Assembly (NCBI GenBank): GCA_913062645.1
Contig: CAJXVW010000001.1
Span: 496,001 to 560,000, forward strand
Origin: an uncultured Mycoplasmatota bacterium
GTDB lineage: Bacteria; Bacillota_I; Bacilli_A; Izemoplasmatales; Izemoplasmataceae
Length of the DNA stretch: 64,000 nt
Direction of reading: 5' to 3'
A program made the position numbers and the translations under genes. This document shows positions 22,527-30,240 of this stretch, one piece after another. Below the pieces are notes generated by a model. It searched no databases and was not told the origin of the DNA. It saw nothing but the letters and a program-made list of their open reading frames with translations. Within the stretch, counting starts at the first letter, position 1. The number at the start of each line of letters is the position of its first letter.

Positions 22527-22961
22527 ATGATCGAAAAACTACGTCAGGACATCGCCAAAGCGGTTTCCGAACTGGGATATTATCTATATGACGTCGAGCT
22601 CGATCGCGCCCAGGGAGAAACGGTCCTGCGGATCCTGATCGACAATGATGATCACATCACACTCGACGACTGCGTGGCGGTCTCCGACCACCTCAACCCG
22701 TTGCTCGACGAATGGGATCCGATCGAGGAACCGTACAACCTTGAAATTTCCAGTGCCGGTGCGGAACATGAGCTTCGTTCGTCCGATGAAATCAAACGAT
22801 CCATCGGTAAGGACATCTACGTCGAAACGTTCGAACAGAAACTCACCGGACGCCTGAAATCATACAAGAACGGCACGCTTGAACTCGAGCATAAGAATCG
22901 CAAAACCACCACCATCAACGAGATGGACATCAACTTCATCCGTCTCGCAATCGTACTGTAG
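22527..22961 (+). CDS. rimP: Ribosome maturation factor RimP
   Basis: 144 residues. LGYYLYDVELDRAQGETVLRI and EPYNLEISSAGAEHELRS match RimP (the usual end of that block is SPGLDRPL; here it is SAGAEHEL). It helps assemble the 30S subunit. The second ATG is chosen because AAAAGGAG is 8 bases upstream; the first ATG is only 2 bases from it. First gene of the rimP-nusA-ylxR-ylxQ-infB-rbfA operon. Confidence 0.92.
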   Translation: MIEKLRQDIAKAVSELGYYLYDVELDRAQGETVLRILIDNDDHITLDDCVAVSDHLNPLLDEWDPIEEPYNLEISSAGAEHELRSSDEIKRSIGKDIYVETFEQKLTGRLKSYKNGTLELEHKNRKTTTINEMDINFIRLAIVL

Positions 22962-22973
22962 GAGGAACGAACC

Positions 22974-24050
22974 ATGATCAGCAAAGACTTTTTCCGCGCC
23001 CTCGAAGTGTTGGCGGACGACCGCGGCATCGACAGGGACAAAATCCTCGACGTGATCGGTCGCGGCATTCTCAATGCCTACAAGAAAGACCACTACACGA
23101 GCGACAATGCACGCATCGAGTTCAACGTCGATAAGAACGAAATCGTGCTGCACGCCGATTACGTCGTTGTCGACAAAGTGGAAAACCCCGGTGAAATCTC
23201 ATTGAAAGATGCGCGTAAGAAACGCAAGACGATCAAGCTCGGTGACACCATCACGATGAAGGAATCGCCGAAAGACTTCGGTCGCATCGCCGTCTCCAGC
23301 GCCAAACAGATTCTCACCCAGGGATTGAAACAACTCGAACGCGAAAAAGCCTTCGAAGAGTTCAAGGCACGTGAAAACGAAATGATCAACACCGAGATCG
23401 TTTCCTTCAACCGCGACTATGTGACCCTCGACCTCGGCCGCAACATGGAAACCTCGCTCCCCCGCAAGGAACTCCTGCGCAGCGACGAAGTCTACGAAGG
23501 CGCCCGTTTGCGCGTCTACATCACCAAAGTTGAAATGACGACCAAGGGCCCGAAAGTGTTCGTTTCCCGGACCGACAAGAATCTCGTCAAGCGGCTCGTC
23601 GAACAGGTCTGTCCGGAAATTCAGGATGGCACCGTCGAAATCATGGGCATCGCCCGCGATCCCGGTGACCGCTGTAAGATCGCCGTCTACTCGCACGATG
23701 AGAACGTCGACCCGGTCGGCGCCGTCGTCGGGTACAAGGGATCACGGATCATGGAAGTGCTGGACGCTCTGCAAGGGGAGAAAATCGACGTCTTCGAATG
23801 GTCGGATTCGCCGATCGACTTGATCTGCAACGCGCTCAGTCCGGCGCGCATCATCGCCGTCAATCCAAACAAGAAGAAAAAGGAAGCAGTCGTCATCGTG
23901 CTCGACAAAGACCTGACCAGCGCCATCGGCGCCAAAGGTCAAAATGTCAAGCTCGCATCGCACGCAACCGGTTGGAAGATCGACATCATGGCACTCAGTG
24001 AAGCCAAAGAGAAAGGCATCCGGTACCGTCGGATCGATGAAACCGCGTAA
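22974..24050 (+). CDS. nusA: Transcription termination/antitermination factor NusA
   Basis: 358 residues. Domains in order: the N-terminal RNA-polymerase-binding domain (1-125), S1 domain (about 130-200, SFNRDYVTLDLGRNMETSLP), then KH1 and KH2 (RDPGDRCKIAVYS, VGAVVGYKGSRIM, AIGAKGQNVKLASHATGWKIDI). It lacks the C-terminal repeats of E. coli NusA, as in most Firmicutes. It controls pausing, termination and antitermination, and may act on the hairpin in its own leader. ATG after AGGAGGAACGAACC. Confidence 0.97.
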   Translation: MISKDFFRALEVLADDRGIDRDKILDVIGRGILNAYKKDHYTSDNARIEFNVDKNEIVLHADYVVVDKVENPGEISLKDARKKRKTIKLGDTITMKESPKDFGRIAVSSAKQILTQGLKQLEREKAFEEFKARENEMINTEIVSFNRDYVTLDLGRNMETSLPRKELLRSDEVYEGARLRVYITKVEMTTKGPKVFVSRTDKNLVKRLVEQVCPEIQDGTVEIMGIARDPGDRCKIAVYSHDENVDPVGAVVGYKGSRIMEVLDALQGEKIDVFEWSDSPIDLICNALSPARIIAVNPNKKKKEAVVIVLDKDLTSAIGAKGQNVKLASHATGWKIDIMALSEAKEKGIRYRRIDETA

Positions 24051-24303
24051 AGTCCCCCTACGCAAGTGCGTCGTCACCGGCGAACGCTTGCCCAAACAGG
24101 AACTGATTCGCATCGTCCGCGACAAGGACGGCAACGTATCCGTCGATCCAACCGGCAAACAAAACGGTCGAGGAGCCTATCTCAAACTCACCAAGACCGT
24201 GATTCAAAAAGCGAAAAAAACCCGCAAGCTCGATCGTCATCTGGACGCCACCGTGCCGGATGCGATCTATGAGGAACTCATGGAGCTCCTCGATGAAGCA
24301 TAA
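24037..24303 (+). CDS. ylxR: YlxR family RNA-binding protein
   Basis: 88 residues of DUF448/YlxR: VPLRKCVVTGERLPKQELIR, NGRGAYLKL and a basic C-terminal half. Binds nucleic acid and lies between nusA and infB in most Firmicutes. The ATG overlaps the last 14 bases of nusA. Confidence 0.93.
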   Translation: MKPRKVPLRKCVVTGERLPKQELIRIVRDKDGNVSVDPTGKQNGRGAYLKLTKTVIQKAKKTRKLDRHLDATVPDAIYEELMELLDEA

Positions 24304-24595
24304 ACTGATGTCGCTGCTCGGCCTCTGCATGCGCGCCCGCAAACTCGTCCTCGGCGAGGACATGGTGCTCAGTGCTTGTGCCGACTACCCGCATCACCTG
24401 GTGTTTCTCGCCAGTGATGCCGGCGCCAACATCACCAAGAAACTCACCGACAAAGCAGCAACCTACGACATCACGATCATCCGCGACTTGTCGACAGAGG
24501 AACTGTCGCAGGCGATCGGTAAAACCAACCGCACAACCGCATTGATTACAGACAAGGGGTTCGTCAATACCTTTCAATCCTACCTGAACTCCTGA
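24293..24595 (+). CDS. ylxQ: L7Ae-family ribosomal protein YlxQ
   Basis: 100 residues with the L7Ae/L30e/S12e fold: [34 protein letters not shown] and [13 protein letters not shown]. Family members bind kink-turn RNA. Overlaps ylxR by 11 bases; the ATG follows GGAGCTCCTCG. The second protein of the two-gene insert between nusA and infB. Confidence 0.92.
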   Translation: MKHKLMSLLGLCMRARKLVLGEDMVLSACADYPHHLVFLASDAGANITKKLTDKAATYDITIIRDLSTEELSQAIGKTNRTTALITDKGFVNTFQSYLNS

Positions 24596-24609
24596 GAAAG
24601 AGGTGCTTT

Positions 24610-26430
24610 ATGGCCAAAAAGAACAAGAAAAAAGATACCCGCATATCGAATGTGCCGGTGGCGACGCAGGAGAAATCCGAAGGCGTCCTCTATTATCATG
24701 CCGACATGACCGTCAAGGACATTGCCGAAGGCATGAACAAATCCGTCACCGCGGTCATCAAGAGACTGATGAAACTCGGTATCATGGCAACGCAGACACA
24801 GTCGGTCGACCGCGAAACGATCGAAGTCGTGGCGATGGAGTTCGGCTACGAACTGGAAGACGAGCAGATCACCGATTTGACCCGTTTCGATGAAATCGAC
24901 ATCGTCGACGACGAGAAAAACCTCGTCGAACGTCCCCCGGTCGTGACCATCATGGGTCACGTCGACCACGGCAAGACAACGTTGCTCGACACCATCCGCA
25001 ACACCCGTGTGACCGAAGGCGAAGCCGGCGGCATCACGCAGCACATCGGTGCCTATCAGGTCGAGAAAAACGGCAAACTGATCACCTTCATCGACACGCC
25101 CGGACACGCCGCGTTCACGGAAATGCGCGCCCGTGGCGCCCAGGTCACCGACATCACAATTCTCGTTGTCGCCGCTGACGACGGCGTCATGCCGCAGACC
25201 AAGGAAGCAATCGACCATGCCAAAGCGGCCGGCGTCCCGATCATCGTCGCGGTCAACAAAATTGACAAAGTCGGCGTCAACCCCGAACGGGTCCGCCAGG
25301 AACTCACCGAATATGATTTGATTCCCGAGGAATGGGGTGGCCAGACCATCTTTGTCAACCTCTCCGCACTGACCGGCGAAGGCGTTGACTCGCTCCTCGA
25401 AATGATTCAACTGACTGCTGAGATGGAAGAATTCAAGGCGAATCCGAATCGTCTTGCGAGCGGAACCGTCATTGAAAGCAAACTCGACAAGGGCCGTGGC
25501 CCGGTCGCAACATTGCTCGTCGCCAACGGAACGCTGAAAATCGGTGACGTACTCGTCGCCGGCAACACCTTCGGCAAGGTCCGGGCGATGGTCGACGATC
25601 AGAACAACCGTCTCGACGAAGCCCTGCCCAGCAAGGCCGTCGAGGTGACCGGCCTCAACGATGTCCCGCAAGCCGGCGACTCATTCATGGTCTTCGAAGA
25701 CGAACGCAACGCCCGTCAGATTTCCGAAGAACGCGCCCATCGCGCCTGGAAAGAAGAACGCGGCGTCGGCAAAGCCGTCTCGCTCGACGAACTGTTCAGT
25801 CAAATCAGCGAAGGCGAACTCAAGGAACTGCGCATTGTCGTCAAAGGCGACACCCACGGATCGATCGAAGCGCTCAAGGCGTCGCTTGAAAAGATCGACG
25901 TCGAAGGCACCAAGATCGACATCATCCGCTCTTCAGTCGGTACCATCACCGAGACCGATGTCACCCTGGCGCTCGCCTCCAATGCGATCATCATCGGCTT
26001 CAACGTCCGCCCGACGGCAACGGTCCGCGAACTCGCCAAAGAAAAAGGCGTCGACATCCGCCTCTACAACATCATCTACAAAGTACTCGAAGAAATCGAA
26101 GCGGCCCTCACGGGAATGCTCGATCCGGTTTTCGAGGAAGTCGTCACCGGCCAAGCCGAAGTGCGCGACACGTTCAAGATATCGAAAGTCGGCACCGTCG
26201 CCGGATGTTACGTCACCGACGGTACGATCGAACGCGACAGCCTCGTTCGCATTCTGCGTGAAGGTGTCGTCGTGTTCGAAGGCAAAATGGCGTCGCTCAA
26301 ACGCTTCAAGGATGACGCCAAAGTGGTTCGCGAAGGGTACGAATGCGGCATCATGATTGAAAAATTCAATGACGTCAAAGTCGGTGACATCATCGAGGCG
26401 TCGGTCGAAAAAGAGATCCCGCGTGGCTAA
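24610..26430 (+). CDS. infB: Translation initiation factor IF-2
   Basis: 606 residues, a short IF-2 with only a brief basic N-terminus. An IF2_N domain (about 30-85; [14 protein letters not shown]) is followed by the GTPase domain with G1 [10 protein letters not shown]3 DTPGHAAF and G4 NKID, then domains II, III and the initiator-tRNA-binding C2 domain ([11 protein letters not shown]). It brings fMet-tRNA to the 30S subunit. ATG after AAAGAGGTGCTTT. Confidence 0.98.
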   Translation: MAKKNKKKDTRISNVPVATQEKSEGVLYYHADMTVKDIAEGMNKSVTAVIKRLMKLGIMATQTQSVDRETIEVVAMEFGYELEDEQITDLTRFDEIDIVDDEKNLVERPPVVTIMGHVDHGKTTLLDTIRNTRVTEGEAGGITQHIGAYQVEKNGKLITFIDTPGHAAFTEMRARGAQVTDITILVVAADDGVMPQTKEAIDHAKAAGVPIIVAVNKIDKVGVNPERVRQELTEYDLIPEEWGGQTIFVNLSALTGEGVDSLLEMIQLTAEMEEFKANPNRLASGTVIESKLDKGRGPVATLLVANGTLKIGDVLVAGNTFGKVRAMVDDQNNRLDEALPSKAVEVTGLNDVPQAGDSFMVFEDERNARQISEERAHRAWKEERGVGKAVSLDELFSQISEGELKELRIVVKGDTHGSIEALKASLEKIDVEGTKIDIIRSSVGTITETDVTLALASNAIIIGFNVRPTATVRELAKEKGVDIRLYNIIYKVLEEIEAALTGMLDPVFEEVVTGQAEVRDTFKISKVGTVAGCYVTDGTIERDSLVRILREGVVVFEGKMASLKRFKDDAKVVREGYECGIMIEKFNDVKVGDIIEASVEKEIPRG

Positions 26431-26782
26431 GGTCGAACATCTCCAGACGATCATCCAACGCACCCTCGCCGACATCTACCGCCGCGAAGTCAAGGACGAC
26501 AAGATCGGTTTCATCACGATCACCGAAGTCCGCCTTACCAACGATTACAGTTACCTGACCGTGTTCTATACGATTCTCGGCGGCGACAAGAAAAAAGCCG
26601 CCGCGGCCGATGCGCTCGAACGATCCAAACCGTTTGTCAAAGGTCGGCTCGCCAGTCGTGTCAAGATGCGCAAGGTTCCCGAAATCATCTTCAAGTACGA
26701 TGCCTCGCTCGATTACGGCAACCGCATCGAACAGGGACTGAAACAAGTCATGAACAAACAAAAAGATCACTCGGACGAGTGA
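26423..26782 (+). CDS. rbfA: Ribosome-binding factor A
   Basis: 119 residues with the KH-like RbfA fold: [39 protein letters not shown] and [20 protein letters not shown]. It helps 16S rRNA maturation. The start is GTG, overlapping the infB end by 8 bases. The last six codons lie in the terminator palindrome shared with the opposite-strand gene. Confidence 0.93.
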   Translation: MAKVEHLQTIIQRTLADIYRREVKDDKIGFITITEVRLTNDYSYLTVFYTILGGDKKKAAAADALERSKPFVKGRLASRVKMRKVPEIIFKYDASLDYGNRIEQGLKQVMNKQKDHSDE

Positions 26783-26790
26783 TCTTTTTT
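26761..26790. terminator. Bidirectional terminator within two overlapping gene ends
   Basis: AAAAGATCACTC (26761-26772), loop GGAC and GAGTGATCTTTT (26777-26788). It terminates both rbfA and the converging YwaF-like gene, and the stop codons of both lie inside it. Confidence 0.85.
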
Positions 26791-27516
26791 CAACCATTTG
26801 ATCTGATTGGGATGGGTGGCGGCGAACAGGATGTTCATCGACAGGAAGACCGAACTGATGAAAGTCACGATGTAGATCGGATAATGCGTGAAGACATCTT
26901 CGACGACATGCGGCACGTAGGTCACGAACCAGTAGTTCGAGTCATACCCGAGACGGAGAAACGTGAGATTGATCAGATGAACGACGATCGCCATCACGAG
27001 GACCGACTTGAACACGCGGATCAGAATCGGATAGGTGATGCGGTAGCCATACGCCTTGTAATAATAGAGCGAAATGGCGATCAACATATTGTGGAGAATC
27101 AGGAAGTGATAGTAGCGGAAGTTCATGTAAGTGTATCCCCAGCTGTTGGGAAAAAGCAGGGCCATGATGCCGCCCAGGGTACCAAAGAAAAACAGGTATT
27201 CGAACGTTTTCTTGCTGTCGGTGAGCAGAATGTGAATGCTCATGAACACTGCAAAACTGCAGATGTGCAAGGGGATGCTGAACCGAGGATAGCTCCAGTT
27301 GTGGAGGTGGTAGGTGAGTTCGAACACGATCAACACACCGACGATGACACGTTTCAACATGCGCTCGTGTTTCCAGGCGCGGATGTGCGGTGCGTACCGC
27401 AAGATCAAGACGATCGTCAAAACGGCGGACAACACATAAATCAAATGATGAATCGTCCACATTTCCGCTGCCTTCGAAAAGTCAATGTCGTGTCCGAAAA
27501 ACCGACTCCAAGTCAT
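26767..27516 (-). CDS. YwaF family (TIGR02206) integral membrane protein
   Basis: 249 residues, about seven membrane segments. LRYAPHIRAWKHERMLKRV, ELTYHLHNW, SIPLHICSFAVFMSI, LFFFGTLGGIMALLFPN and FRYYHFLILH fit the YwaF/TIGR02206 family, whose function is unknown. The ATG follows AAGGAGGTGAGGAC. It overlaps rbfA tail-to-tail by 16 bases. Extended -10 TGGTATACT at 27542-27550 drives it. Confidence 0.8.
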   Translation of the reverse strand: MTWSRFFGHDIDFSKAAEMWTIHHLIYVLSAVLTIVLILRYAPHIRAWKHERMLKRVIVGVLIVFELTYHLHNWSYPRFSIPLHICSFAVFMSIHILLTDSKKTFEYLFFFGTLGGIMALLFPNSWGYTYMNFRYYHFLILHNMLIAISLYYYKAYGYRITYPILIRVFKSVLVMAIVVHLINLTFLRLGYDSNYWFVTYVPHVVEDVFTHYPIYIVTFISSVFLSMNILFAATHPNQIKWLKKDHSSE

Positions 27517-27541
27517 GTCCTCACCTCCTTCATGCTTGTAT

Positions 27542-27550
27542 AGTATACCA
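27542..27550 (-). promoter_or_regulatory. Extended -10 promoter of the YwaF-like gene
   Basis: TGGTATACT on the minus strand, 25 bases before the ATG. Confidence 0.5.
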
Positions 27551-27570
27551 CAACTGTGGCCGTCTGTGAA

Positions 27571-27602
27571 ACAAAACTGACAGCCTGTGGACAGGCTGTC
27601 AG
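27571..27602 (-). terminator. Terminator of the MATE gene
   Basis: CTGACAGCCTG (27577-27587) and CAGGCTGTCAG (27592-27602) pair perfectly; TTTTGTTTC follows on the minus strand. The stop codon lies in the stem. Confidence 0.85.
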
Positions 27603-29029
27603 GTAAGTGACGGTTCGAGATTGATTTTCGGCTTGAAGGTGATCTGTTTGACGAACACGTAGCCGACGAAGACGATGACAAGATTCGACAACAACATCGC
27701 GTACCAGATTCCGGAGGAGCCGAGATCGGTGAAGTTCTTGAACAGGATTATGAACGGGATGCGCAGACCCCACAGGCGGGCGACGCCGATGAGCAGTGTG
27801 AAGATGGTTCGTCCCGAGCCATTGTAGACGCCGATGTAGGCCTGATAGATCGCCATCAGCGGCAGACCGATCATCAGGAAGAACATGTAAGTCGTCGCCA
27901 GTTCCCAGGCTTCGGGATTGCTGGCCAGGAACGCACCGGCGACCTGACGCCGTAACAACAGTCCAATCGAACTGCCGACCACCATGATGCCCACCGATAA
28001 CAGGACACCTTGATGGAACGCTTTCTTGGCCCGCTGGGGATTGAGGTTGCCAATGTTTTGGCCGATGTAGGAGGCCATGATGCCGCCAATCGCCATCACC
28101 GGCATCAGGATCAGACTGCTGATCCGGTTGCCGACCTGGAAGGCACTGTAGGTTTCCGTGCCGTAGTCGATAATGAACGTGTTGAGCACCGCGAACCCAA
28201 CTGCTGTGAGCGCTTGTCCGAGCGATGCGGGAATGGCCGTGTAGATGAGGTCTTTAACGACGATTGCCTTGAGTTTGAGATGATGCAGGGAAATCGTGAC
28301 GCCGGTCTGCGACTTGAACAGGATGAAGATCCCGACCGGAAGCAGCAGCACATTGGCGATCAACGTCGCCCAGGCCGCGCCCGGAACCCCGAGACCGAGA
28401 CCGTTGATCGTGAACTCGAAGATGCTGCCAGGCAGCATCACGAACGAATCAATGACGAACAGCGGGGTCAGGAAGATATTCAGCACGATCGCGCTGACGC
28501 CAAGAATCATCGGGATGACGGTGTCGCCGCTCGCTTGGCGGATCGCCCGGAAGGCGAAGAAGATGAAGATCGCCGTCAGTTCGAACGAGCGGATGCGAAG
28601 ATATTCCACGGCATTGTCGAAGACATATCCTTCGGCTCCCATGAGGCCGATGATCCATGGAGCCAGAAAATAACTGAGGACATTGAACACGAGTCCGATG
28701 ACGATCGCGATGACCATCAACTGTGTAGCGTACTGTCGCGCTGTCTCGAATTGTCCGTTACCGTAATATTGCGATATGAGGGCGGTGCCGGCGATCGACA
28801 GACCAAGACCGAAACTGATGTAAAGGAAGGTGATCGGGAAGGTGATTCCAATCGAACTGATCGCTTCGGCGCTGTACTGGGGAATGGTGCTGACCCAGAA
28901 CGTGTCGACGAGGTCGTGCAGTGTTCGGAACAGATTGTTGATCATGATCGGAATCGACAATAAGAAGATTCCTTTGATGATGTTGGGATCCTTCAGGATC
29001 AGATAGCGTTTTTTGTCGTCGGTCGTCAT
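27599..29029 (-). CDS. MATE family multidrug/solute exporter
   Basis: 476 residues, 12 membrane segments in two halves. FLLSIPIMINNLFRTLHDLVDTFWVS and the matching second-half ASLGQALTAVGFAVLNTFII are MATE signatures, as is FRAIRQASGDTVIP. It exports cationic drugs or metabolites using a sodium or proton gradient. The ATG follows AAAGGGTGGACCACA; an upstream in-frame ATG has no site. No regulator adjacent. Confidence 0.92.
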   Translation of the reverse strand: MTTDDKKRYLILKDPNIIKGIFLLSIPIMINNLFRTLHDLVDTFWVSTIPQYSAEAISSIGITFPITFLYISFGLGLSIAGTALISQYYGNGQFETARQYATQLMVIAIVIGLVFNVLSYFLAPWIIGLMGAEGYVFDNAVEYLRIRSFELTAIFIFFAFRAIRQASGDTVIPMILGVSAIVLNIFLTPLFVIDSFVMLPGSIFEFTINGLGLGVPGAAWATLIANVLLLPVGIFILFKSQTGVTISLHHLKLKAIVVKDLIYTAIPASLGQALTAVGFAVLNTFIIDYGTETYSAFQVGNRISSLILMPVMAIGGIMASYIGQNIGNLNPQRAKKAFHQGVLLSVGIMVVGSSIGLLLRRQVAGAFLASNPEAWELATTYMFFLMIGLPLMAIYQAYIGVYNGSGRTIFTLLIGVARLWGLRIPFIILFKNFTDLGSSGIWYAMLLSNLVIVFVGYVFVKQITFKPKINLEPSLT

Positions 29030-29119
29030 TGTGGTCCACCCTTTCACAATAAACAATTATACCACCAAACACCCGTTTGTAAAACATTACGAAATATATT
29101 TTATAATCTTTTACTATTT

Positions 29120-29128
29120 TGATATAAT
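29120..29128 (+). promoter_or_regulatory. Extended -10 promoter of the DUF2500-like gene
   Basis: TGATATAAT, 24 bases before the ATG. Confidence 0.5.
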
Positions 29129-29152
29129 ACGTAGTAAATAGAGGTGAGTTAA

Positions 29153-29530
29153 ATGTGGGTAATCATTGTGGTGTTGGTGGTTCTTGTTAGTGCGTTTGCG
29201 GCGATTATCGCCGCGCTGGTGATGATGCGCTCCAATGCGCGCGAAATGGCCGGAATCGAACCGCGCAAGGCGCGAGGTGAAGTGCTGGGGAATCGACATC
29301 TTCAGGCGGTCGATTATGAGATTGACGATCCTCATCAACTGGGCAACAATCGTCAATCGATTGATTTTCATACCGACGAGGATCGATACTTACGACTGAA
29401 TGTAACAAGCGATGACTATTACCGCTTGCTGCCGGGAATGTATGGCGACATCACCTATCATGGCAATCGACTCATTTCCTTCAAACGCCGTCCGAAACTG
29501 GAGGAACAGCGGTTCAACGAACGATTGTAA
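29153..29530 (+). CDS. DUF2500-like membrane-anchored protein
   Basis: 125 residues: an N-terminal membrane helix (1-25) then a soluble domain. The C-terminal RLNVTSDDYYRLLPGMYGDITYHGNRLISF resembles the end of DUF2500 proteins such as E. coli YhhM (FRL-x-Y-x-L-x-x-GD-x-G-x-L-x-x-KG-x-R-F-x-SF). Function unknown. The ATG follows GAGGTGAGTTAA. Confidence 0.6.
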   Translation: MWVIIVVLVVLVSAFAAIIAALVMMRSNAREMAGIEPRKARGEVLGNRHLQAVDYEIDDPHQLGNNRQSIDFHTDEDRYLRLNVTSDDYYRLLPGMYGDITYHGNRLISFKRRPKLEEQRFNERL

Positions 29531-29532
29531 CC

Positions 29533-29571
29533 ATCAAAAAAGGCTTTCGTGATAGAAACCTTTTTTGATTG
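29533..29571. terminator. Bidirectional terminator between the DUF2500-like and XRE genes
   Basis: ATCAAAAAAGGCTTTC and GAAACCTTTTTTGAT pair with one bulge around GTGATA. Confidence 0.8.
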
Positions 29572-29584
29572 CATTTGTTCCGAC

Positions 29585-29818
29585 TTATGTCGTGGATTGA
29601 TTGAGACGGATATCGTCCTCGTCAAACGAGAAAACGTCGTAGATCGAAGCACCGAATGCACGGGCGATTTTTTCTGCGAGCAACAACGATGGGTTGTACA
29701 GATCCCGTTCGATTCGCGCGATGGTTTCGCGACGTACACCGACCAGCTTGGCGAGGTCGCTTTGTGTCAGATTGGCATCCTTGCGATATTGTTTGATCTT
29801 GTTATTCAGATGAACCAC
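29585..29818 (-). CDS. XRE-family transcriptional regulator
   Basis: 77 residues, one Cro/CI-type HTH: IKQYRKDANLTQSDLAKLVGV then RRETIARIERDLYNPSLLLA. The GTG start overlaps the preceding DUF3796-like gene by 17 bases. Small stand-alone regulators of this kind usually control the membrane-protein gene beside them. Candidate operators: the paired TGTGA-N8-TCACA sites before the upstream gene. Confidence 0.9.
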   Translation of the reverse strand: MVHLNNKIKQYRKDANLTQSDLAKLVGVRRETIARIERDLYNPSLLLAEKIARAFGASIYDVFSFDEDDIRLNQSTT

Positions 29819-30137
29819 GTCGATTCAACACGATCATCGTCAGACTGAACAACAGCACACCGACGCCGAATGTGGCGACGAAACCATATAGGAAGACCGT
29901 CATGTCGTCCGTCAGTAGCGATCCCGTGATGGTTGCCGCAAACCCTACCAGCAAGGTGTAGAATCCTGCCAGACCGGCTTTGCCGAGATCCTCTTGCAGC
30001 AGTTCGTCCATGATCACTCGATTGTATCCGAAGAACCCAAAAAATCCAAAGAAACCATACAGTCCGGGGTTGTCCGTTACAAATCCCAGCAAACCAATGA
30101 ATCCCAACAATCCGATCAATCCAATTCGATTTTTCAT
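29802..30137 (-). CDS. DUF3796-like membrane protein
   Basis: 111 residues. The N-terminus is a simple Gly/Leu/Phe repeat, GLIGLLGFIGLLGF then GLYGFFGFFGFFGY, followed by two membrane helices (about 58-78 and 82-105). This repeat and the linked small HTH gene fit the DUF3796 family. Function unknown. The ATG follows AAGGAGGTGTTCCC. Cotranscribed with the XRE regulator. Confidence 0.65.
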   Translation of the reverse strand: MKNRIGLIGLLGFIGLLGFVTDNPGLYGFFGFFGFFGYNRVIMDELLQEDLGKAGLAGFYTLLVGFAATITGSLLTDDMTVFLYGFVATFGVGVLLFSLTMIVLNRRGSSE

Positions 30138-30152
30138 GGGAACACCTCCTTA

Positions 30153-30212
30153 TGTGACAAATATATCACAAGTTGTTACGAAAATCAAGAGATTTGTGAT
30201 AAAAATGTCACA
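30153..30212 (-). promoter_or_regulatory. Promoter with two TGTGA-N8-TCACA operators
   Basis: Promoter on the minus strand: TTGATT (30183-30188), 17 bases, TATATT (30160-30165). Site 1, TGTGACAAATATATCACA (30153-30170), covers the -10. Site 2, TGTGATAAAAATGTCACA (30195-30212), lies just upstream of the -35. Centres are 42 bp apart, four helical turns. Probably bound by the XRE protein encoded in the same operon. Confidence 0.6.
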
Positions 30213-30240
30213 AAGCAAAAGGGCTCATCATTGAGCCCCT
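30213..30240 (-). terminator. Terminator of the RND gene
   Basis: GGGCTCA (30221-30227) and TGAGCCC (30232-30238); TTTTGC follows on the minus strand. The RND stop codon is in the loop. Confidence 0.8.
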
